From positions 1-40,683 of the forward strand of contig JAFZOW010000068.1 in assembly GCA_017552715.1 (NCBI GenBank): DNA of 40,683 nucleotides, read 5' to 3'. Below, one piece after another: positions 35,578 through 40,683 of this stretch; position 1 is the stretch's first letter, and the number at the start of each line of letters is the position of its first letter. The notes beneath the pieces are model-generated. The model saw only the letters and a program-made list of their open reading frames with translations. It ran no database searches and was not told the origin of the DNA. The translations under genes were made by a program, and so were the position numbers. This stretch comes from Lachnospiraceae bacterium (GTDB lineage: Bacteria > Bacillota > Clostridia > Lachnospirales > Lachnospiraceae).

Positions 35578-36993
35578 CTAAAAACGGGGATATCCGATCC
35601 GTTCCCAGAGCCGGAAGGCGCGCTGACGGCGTTTTGTCTCCAGATAAGGCCGGAAAACCTCATATGTGGCATCGGAGGTCTCCAGAAAGACCTCGGCCTG
35701 GGGAAGAAGGCTTTCATCCATCATGATACGCTCTCCCATCAGATGACGGTAGAGCCACAGGTACCATCTTATAGAACGCCTGTAATAGCTGCTGCTGTTA
35801 AAACGCTCCGGCGGCGGTGTCATCCCGTGGTCCGCGGTAAAGCGCTGAAGCTCCGCCGTGTTCATGATCAGGCAGGGGCCGCCAAAGGCCTCTACCGGAT
35901 AAAGGGAGTAATGGGCATCCACATACTCTGCATTCAGATCCCGGATCACATCGATATTGGCCTGGTAGTCGTTTACATAAGCCTGACGCTCGATGATCTG
36001 CACTTTCGCCCCGGAGGGCACCAGCAGGGTATTATGTGCGCAGCTGCCGCTCTCCACGGCAACAACTTCCGCGTCATGCATAAGCGGGATCAGTTCCCGC
36101 AGGGAGGTACGTTCCGGGTAGATGATACGGTAGCCGTTGGAAGAAAAGTATTCGTCCAGCATATCCAGACCCCGTTCCCTGGGGCGGGTCCCCCCGTACC
36201 AGTGCTTCTTATCGTAAACGTGGCGGCGGGATAAGAAAAGTTTCCGCGAACATATTTCTTTCCGCGTTTCCTCGCAGGATCCGGCCCGGCTCGCTAAAAC
36301 GCTCCCGGCTCCGGATCCCGCCTCGTCCCGCGGGGAAGTTTCTTTCCGCGACCCGGAAATATTTCTTTCCTGCCCTTCAGCATCCGAAGCAGCGCTTCCA
36401 TGAACAGCCGCCCGGATCACGCGGTCGAATATGGCATTGTACTGAGGAGTGTGATAGTGAAGGAAGGAGTAGGACAGTTGGGGAAGGAGGACTTCGCGGA
36501 AGCGTGCGGGGGCATCCAGCAGCTCCACTTTATCCCATATGCCCAGCAGCTCCAGGAATTCACGGAAATTCCCGCCGACGGAAGTACCGCCGCCGGCATT
36601 GCCCACAAAGACATACTTATCCACCTCCGGTGCAGCCCCGGTGACCACAGGCCAGAGACGGGATACGCTCTCTAAAAGAAAATGCCCCCAGCCGAAGGAA
36701 AGATAACCGCAATACAATACGCGCTCATCCCTCTCTGCAGGGGTCTCATGTTCATAAATACCGCCGTAACGTTTCTCTATGCCGGAAGCTTCGATAAAGC
36801 TTCCCTCCGCATTCAGCAAGCCTCCCCGGCCGAAGAGCAGACCTTCCTCTTCGCCGAAATGCTTCAGGGGAAGAAAAGTCGCATGGGAAAAGCTCTCGAT
36901 GGAAAGCTCCTTCTTCTCCACCAGGCTGTGCTCATGCAGCTCCTTCAGGGCAGCCGCCTTTTTGGGACGCAGATATTTATACTCGATCCGCAT
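35578..36993 (-). CDS. GT61-family glycosyltransferase (DUF563)
   Basis: 471 residues. Early motifs YCGYLSFGWGHFLLESVSRLWP (in two pieces, about 93-115) and the C-terminal block RRHVYDKKHWYG...YPERTSLRELIPLMHDAEVVAVESGSCAHN are the GT61 signature (glycan capping transferases of surface polysaccharides). Residues about 197-252 are a low-complexity Ser/Gly/Glu insert with short DNA repeats, unlike the rest. The gene ends without a clear terminator. It begins directly after the patatin-like gene (no gap), so they share an mRNA. Confidence 0.85.
   Translation of the reverse strand: MRIEYKYLRPKKAAALKELHEHSLVEKKELSIESFSHATFLPLKHFGEEEGLLFGRGGLLNAEGSFIEASGIEKRYGGIYEHETPAERDERVLYCGYLSFGWGHFLLESVSRLWPVVTGAAPEVDKYVFVGNAGGGTSVGGNFREFLELLGIWDKVELLDAPARFREVLLPQLSYSFLHYHTPQYNAIFDRVIRAAVHGSAASDAEGQERNISGSRKETSPRDEAGSGAGSVLASRAGSCEETRKEICSRKLFLSRRHVYDKKHWYGGTRPRERGLDMLDEYFSSNGYRIIYPERTSLRELIPLMHDAEVVAVESGSCAHNTLLVPSGAKVQIIERQAYVNDYQANIDVIRDLNAEYVDAHYSLYPVEAFGGPCLIMNTAELQRFTADHGMTPPPERFNSSSYYRRSIRWYLWLYRHLMGERIMMDESLLPQAEVFLETSDATYEVFRPYLETKRRQRAFRLWERIGYPRF
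36232..36380. repeat. Short repeats in the glycosyltransferase insert
   Basis: TTTCTTTCCGCG occurs twice, with related TATTTCTTTCC copies and GC-rich spacers, within a stretch that codes the Ser/Gly/Glu insert. It looks like a small expanded or inserted repeat tract inside a conserved gene. Confidence 0.45.
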
Positions 36994-37854
36994 TCAGATC
37001 TCCAGATAATTCCGTATCACTTCCAGGTTCATGGCCGCATCGTGATAACCCTGCAGATAAAGGATCTTCAGCTTTTTCGGATCCTTTTCGATACGCTCGA
37101 TCTGTATCAGGGATTCGGGACGCAGTACCACGATCCTTCCCTCTCCCTCCAGACGCTCAATAAGATCGAGGGTTTTGTTGTAGATATAAGGTCTGCAATG
37201 CATGGCCCGGCGAAGATTCGGATACTTCGGATATTTCGCCAGCATCATCTCCGCATTGCTTATGGACTGGGGCTTCTTTCGATAGCCGGCAGGCCGGGTC
37301 AGCACCACGATGTTCTTCTTATTCCCGTCTTTCAGGGAGCGCCGCAGAGGAATGGAATCCGCCACGCCGCCGTCCAGATAGTACTTCCCTTCATATTCCA
37401 CATTGCGGGAGACCAGAGGCAGAGAAGCCGAAGCCTGTACCGCGGTGATGGAATGACGGGTATCCGTCATGGGCAGGTATTCCGCTTTACCGGTCTCGAT
37501 ATTGGTAGCCACGGCATAGGCCTTTCCGGGCCATTTGTCCGCAGTATCGTAGTCGTAAGGATCCAGCTCATTGGGAACACGATTATAGTTAAAATCCACA
37601 TTGAAGAGATCGCCGCTCTCCATCAGGCTCTTGAAGCTGCAATAGTAGGGCTCCTGCAGATAATTCAGGGCTATGCGTATGGCGCGGCCCGGCTGCTTCG
37701 AGATATAGCTGCACAGATGGCAAGCCCCGGCACTTACGCCGTAGGCGTGGTCGAACCACATCCCTTTCTCCATGAAGTAATCCAGCACACCGGCGGTATA
37801 GGCTCCCCGCATGCCTCCGCCTTCCAGTATGAGTCCTGCATGTATCATTTCCAT
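36994..37854 (-). CDS. Patatin-like phospholipase
   Basis: 286 residues. The oxyanion loop EGGGMRGAYTAG is at 11-22, the nucleophile motif GVSAG at 39-43 (Ser41), and the catalytic Asp in LDGGVADSIPL (about 166). This is the bacterial patatin family of lipid acyl hydrolases, with no signal peptide, so it acts inside the cell. It lies three bases after the dehydratase activase-like gene and directly before the GT61 gene. The last residue pairs, the single-domain length and the SLPLVSRNVEYEGKYYLDGG stretch are all typical. Confidence 0.92.
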   Translation of the reverse strand: MEMIHAGLILEGGGMRGAYTAGVLDYFMEKGMWFDHAYGVSAGACHLCSYISKQPGRAIRIALNYLQEPYYCSFKSLMESGDLFNVDFNYNRVPNELDPYDYDTADKWPGKAYAVATNIETGKAEYLPMTDTRHSITAVQASASLPLVSRNVEYEGKYYLDGGVADSIPLRRSLKDGNKKNIVVLTRPAGYRKKPQSISNAEMMLAKYPKYPNLRRAMHCRPYIYNKTLDLIERLEGEGRIVVLRPESLIQIERIEKDPKKLKILYLQGYHDAAMNLEVIRNYLEI

Positions 37855-37857
37855 GAG

Positions 37858-40683
37858 CTATGCAACCCTCCCGTTCATGATCAGCATCTGCAGACGGTTC
37901 TCGATATTTGCCCGGCTCACATCCGGATCGTAATCCAGAGGCAGCAGTTCGATATCCGGGAACATCTCCTTCAGCTTCTTGCATACACCGCGGCCGATCA
38001 CATGGTTCGGCAGGCAGCCGAAGGGCTGGAGGATCACGAAGTTCCGGCAGCCATGCTTGGCGTGGTGGATGATCTCGGCAGGGATCAGTATCCCTTCGCC
38101 TGTATCAAAGGTATGGTGGATGATGGGATCCGAATCCACGGAAAGGTCATCCATCAGTACGGCTTTCTCGTGCAGGGCAAAATCCTTTGCGATCTTGTCC
38201 GTCACCTTATGGGCATAAGCAAAGAACTTATTGGCCACCGCCGACCAGAAGCGGGTCTGGAAATCACGGTGCACCTTGAATTCCTTGATCTGCTTGCCCT
38301 GGCAGAAATAGGATTTCTGGATCACGTCCGTCATCCGGGCTTCGATGATCTCGAAGCCGTTATCCTCCAGATAGCGTTCGATCTCGCCGTTGGCACCGGG
38401 ATGGAAGTTCAGCAGATACTCACCGACGATGAGCACGGTGGGCTTCGGTCTGGAGCGGTCGTATTCCACGTCACAGATAGTCTTCATGGCCTTCTTGAAG
38501 CCCTTTATGGCTCCGGGGGTGCCGCCTTTGATCAGACCGTCGCAAAGCTGGTCCATGGCTTTATTGAAGGCCGCATCCGCACTGCCCTTCACCTTTTCGT
38601 AAGGACGGATCTTGTGCAGCATCTCCTCCAGCGTATCGATCATGGGCAGGCATACGGAGATACGCAGCAGCGAAGTTGCGTTGATCTTGAAGCCCGGATG
38701 CATGTCGTGCAGGTCCACATCATCATTGGTCATGATGGGCACGTAATCGTAGCCCGCATCATCCAGGGACTTGCGCAGTATGGTGGCATAATGGGGCAGA
38801 CGACAGCAGCCCAGGTATTTTGCCATGGCCACGGAGGTGTTGTGCGTATCGTACTTACCGCTGTTCAATGCTTCCAGGATCTCGCCGATGACGATCTGGG
38901 CCGGGAAGCAGATATCATTGTGGGTGTAACGTTTACCCAGACGTATGGCTTCCTCGCGCCCCACTTCCAGGGGAACGGTCTTGATATTCTGGGAACGGAA
39001 GGCTGCCGTCATGATGCGGCAGAAAGCGTGGGAGGAATTGGGCACAAGCACGATATGCTCCTTACGCTCCTTCTTTGTATATTTCACGGGATAGGGATCG
39101 GGCAGAGGCTTTACTTCCTTTTTGATCCCCAGACGGCGCTTACGGCGTATGGTCTCGATAAAGCTGCGCACACGGATACGCAAAGGTCCCTGGGCATCGC
39201 TTTCATCCACCTTCAGGATCAGGGGAGCCTTGCCGCTGATCTCCTTCATCATACGAACGATCTCGTCGGAGAGTACCGCATCATGGCCGCAGCCGAAGCT
39301 TACGATCTGTACATATTCCAGATGCTCGTTCTGGGCCGCCAGAATACTGCTGCCCAGCATACGTCCGTGGAAATTGTTCACGATATCGATACGGGAAGGC
39401 CGCAGGTTCACCTCCGGCAGCTCCGGAAGGGAATCGGCTGTAAGCACGGGCACACCCATGGAAAGGAGCAGTTCGGGCAGCTCGTGATTCACCAGGGGAT
39501 CGTTATGATACGGACGGCCCGCCAGCACCACTGCAAAGCTGTCTTCCTTCGTCACCTTATCCAGCACAGCCTGTCCGGCATTCTTTAATTCCCTGTCATA
39601 GCTCTTCTGGGCAGCGGAAGCCATCTCCACCGCCTGCTTTGTGATATCCGGCGCGATCTTATAGGTCTCTTCCATGTAATCACAGAGCTGTTTCTCCCGG
39701 TCCGCATCGCTGTACCAGTAGAAATAAGGCGAATCGAAGGGAATGCCGTATTTCGTCTCCGGATTATCGGAGTTCTTGATCACGATGGGATAACCCTTTA
39801 CCAGGGCGCAGCGGGAGAAGCTGGTGGGTTCCTTGTTTTCGGAAGGCATCACCACGATCTCGGGCATGAAGATGCGGTCTACGCCCATCTTCTTTAATTC
39901 CCGTATATGGCCGTGTACCAGCTTGGCCGGGAAACACTCCGTATCCGAGGGCACGGCATGGATGCCGCTCTCGTAAATGGCACGGGTGCTCACGGGAGAG
40001 AACTTCAGTTCAAAGCCCAGGGCCCGCCAGAAGGTATTCCAGAAGGGCATGCCTTCCCAGAAATTCAGTACCCTGGGGATACCGATGGTGATCCCCTGCT
40101 CTTCCAGCAGAGGTTCATAAGGATATTCCATGTTCTGCAGGCGCTTGCGCACCTCGTAGAGATTATCCGCCTTGTCGGCTTTCTTGCCCAGCTCCCGTAC
40201 TTTTTCCTGCACGGCTTTATCCTTCGGATCTCCCAGCACCTCACCGCGCTCGCAGCGGTTGTTGGTGACCCAGGACTGGCCGCTGGAGAAGGTAAGGATC
40301 GTGCGGCGGCAATGATTGGTGCAGTAAGGGCAGGGCGAATTGGCCTGCTGTGAATAAGTAAAGTTTTCCAGTTCTTCGCGGCTTAAGAATTCGGGCTTAA
40401 AGCCTTCCTCCGCTGCTGCCTCCTGGGCAGCCAGGGCACAGCCTATGGCTCCCATCAGTCCCGGATAAGGCGCACGGATCACTTCCTTTCCGGCATACTG
40501 CTCCATGGCCCGCAGCACCGCATCATTCTGGAAGGTGCCACCCTGGACCACGATACGGTCCCCAAGGGAGTCGATGTTCGGAACACGGATCACCTTGGTG
40601 AAAACATTTTCGATGATGGAACGGCAGAGCCCGGCCATGATATCATCCGGCTGGCTGCCGTTGCGCTGCTCGGTGATGATGGA
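37858..40683 (-). CDS. (R)-2-hydroxyacyl-CoA dehydratase activase-like protein, BadF/BadG plus DUF2229 (partial)
   Basis: 942 codons visible. The frame stays open to the window edge, so the N-terminus is missing. The visible start is the end of an ASKHA ATPase domain (VVQGGTFQNDAVLRAMEQYAG and PYPGLMGAIGCALAA), followed by a Cys-rich linker with CPYCTNHC. Then comes the DUF2229 domain (IGIPRVLNFWEGMPFWNTFW, AVPSDTECFPAKLVHGHI), and a long C-terminal half with GRPYHNDPLVNHELPELL, NDICFPAQIVIGE and the final LQPFGCLPNHVIGRG. Fused activase plus dehydratase-like proteins of about 1400 residues are common in clostridia. They hold [4Fe-4S] clusters, but their substrate is unknown. Upstream and coupled to the patatin-like gene. 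Confidence 0.9.
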   Translation of the reverse strand, partial: SIITEQRNGSQPDDIMAGLCRSIIENVFTKVIRVPNIDSLGDRIVVQGGTFQNDAVLRAMEQYAGKEVIRAPYPGLMGAIGCALAAQEAAAEEGFKPEFLSREELENFTYSQQANSPCPYCTNHCRRTILTFSSGQSWVTNNRCERGEVLGDPKDKAVQEKVRELGKKADKADNLYEVRKRLQNMEYPYEPLLEEQGITIGIPRVLNFWEGMPFWNTFWRALGFELKFSPVSTRAIYESGIHAVPSDTECFPAKLVHGHIRELKKMGVDRIFMPEIVVMPSENKEPTSFSRCALVKGYPIVIKNSDNPETKYGIPFDSPYFYWYSDADREKQLCDYMEETYKIAPDITKQAVEMASAAQKSYDRELKNAGQAVLDKVTKEDSFAVVLAGRPYHNDPLVNHELPELLLSMGVPVLTADSLPELPEVNLRPSRIDIVNNFHGRMLGSSILAAQNEHLEYVQIVSFGCGHDAVLSDEIVRMMKEISGKAPLILKVDESDAQGPLRIRVRSFIETIRRKRRLGIKKEVKPLPDPYPVKYTKKERKEHIVLVPNSSHAFCRIMTAAFRSQNIKTVPLEVGREEAIRLGKRYTHNDICFPAQIVIGEILEALNSGKYDTHNTSVAMAKYLGCCRLPHYATILRKSLDDAGYDYVPIMTNDDVDLHDMHPGFKINATSLLRISVCLPMIDTLEEMLHKIRPYEKVKGSADAAFNKAMDQLCDGLIKGGTPGAIKGFKKAMKTICDVEYDRSRPKPTVLIVGEYLLNFHPGANGEIERYLEDNGFEIIEARMTDVIQKSYFCQGKQIKEFKVHRDFQTRFWSAVANKFFAYAHKVTDKIAKDFALHEKAVLMDDLSVDSDPIIHHTFDTGEGILIPAEIIHHAKHGCRNFVILQPFGCLPNHVIGRGVCKKLKEMFPDIELLPLDYDPDVSRANIENRLQMLIMNGRVA

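Noticed and set aside
36682-39588. Very long open frame (968 codons) on the plus strand
   Set aside because: It lies antisense to the patatin-like and activase genes, whose motifs are unmistakable. Its product is His/Gln/Ile-rich and low in real domains, a codon-bias shadow.

Overview
This window looks like a chromosomal segment of an anaerobic Firmicute, most likely Lachnospiraceae or a close clostridial relative. The host genes support this: a YhaM-type exonuclease, an RlmD-type rRNA methyltransferase, HflX, a SigI/RsgI pair and a very large (R)-2-hydroxyacyl-CoA dehydratase activase-like protein. Ribosome binding sites are of the strong AGGAGG type. The organism is inferred from gene content only.

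Left flank (1-5291). A LysR-type regulator is cut by the window edge. It is followed by a truncated remnant of a mobile-element protein and a DinB-like gene with its own terminator. Then comes a minus-strand operon (HtrA-like protein, yhaM, rlmD) and a tRNA-Ala(CGC) gene. The tRNA promoter and the htrA-like promoter are divergent and share their -35 bases.

Prophage (5268-29904, about 24.6 kb). It is inserted in the 3' end of tRNA-Ala, with a 29-bp direct repeat as attL and attR and ATTCCACAC arm-type repeats near both ends. It is an HK97-type siphovirus prophage. Lysis, tail, head, packaging, replication and early genes run on the minus strand from a Cro-like gene at 27087 down to the amidase at 5644. 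The repressor, an Abi_2-family gene and the integrase run on the plus strand. The tape-measure gene is fused in frame to a small membrane protein of the lysis end, so the tail-tip and receptor-binding genes are gone and the prophage is probably defective. Two -1 frameshift sites are visible. One is the expected site in the tail chaperone genes. The other, less expected, is at the end of the major capsid gene and would add three HeH/SAP-like repeats to the capsid protein. The early region has an HUH endonuclease, a PcfJ-like protein and an RNase H-like protein, but no recognisable helicase or primase. A 43-residue membrane protein has its own promoter and terminator (a moron).

The most interesting locus lies between the repressor and the integrase. 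It is an Abi_2 (AbiD/AbiF) HEPN protein followed at once by a consensus promoter, a structured RNA of about 65 nt and an intrinsic terminator. The arrangement suggests a HEPN RNase with a partner RNA, carried by the lysogen as a defence module.

Right flank (29905-40683). hflX, an FkbM-type methyltransferase, a sigI-rsgI-cytidylate-kinase-like operon (sigI apparently leaderless), a GT61 glycosyltransferase, a patatin-like phospholipase and the dehydratase activase-like gene, which runs off the right edge.
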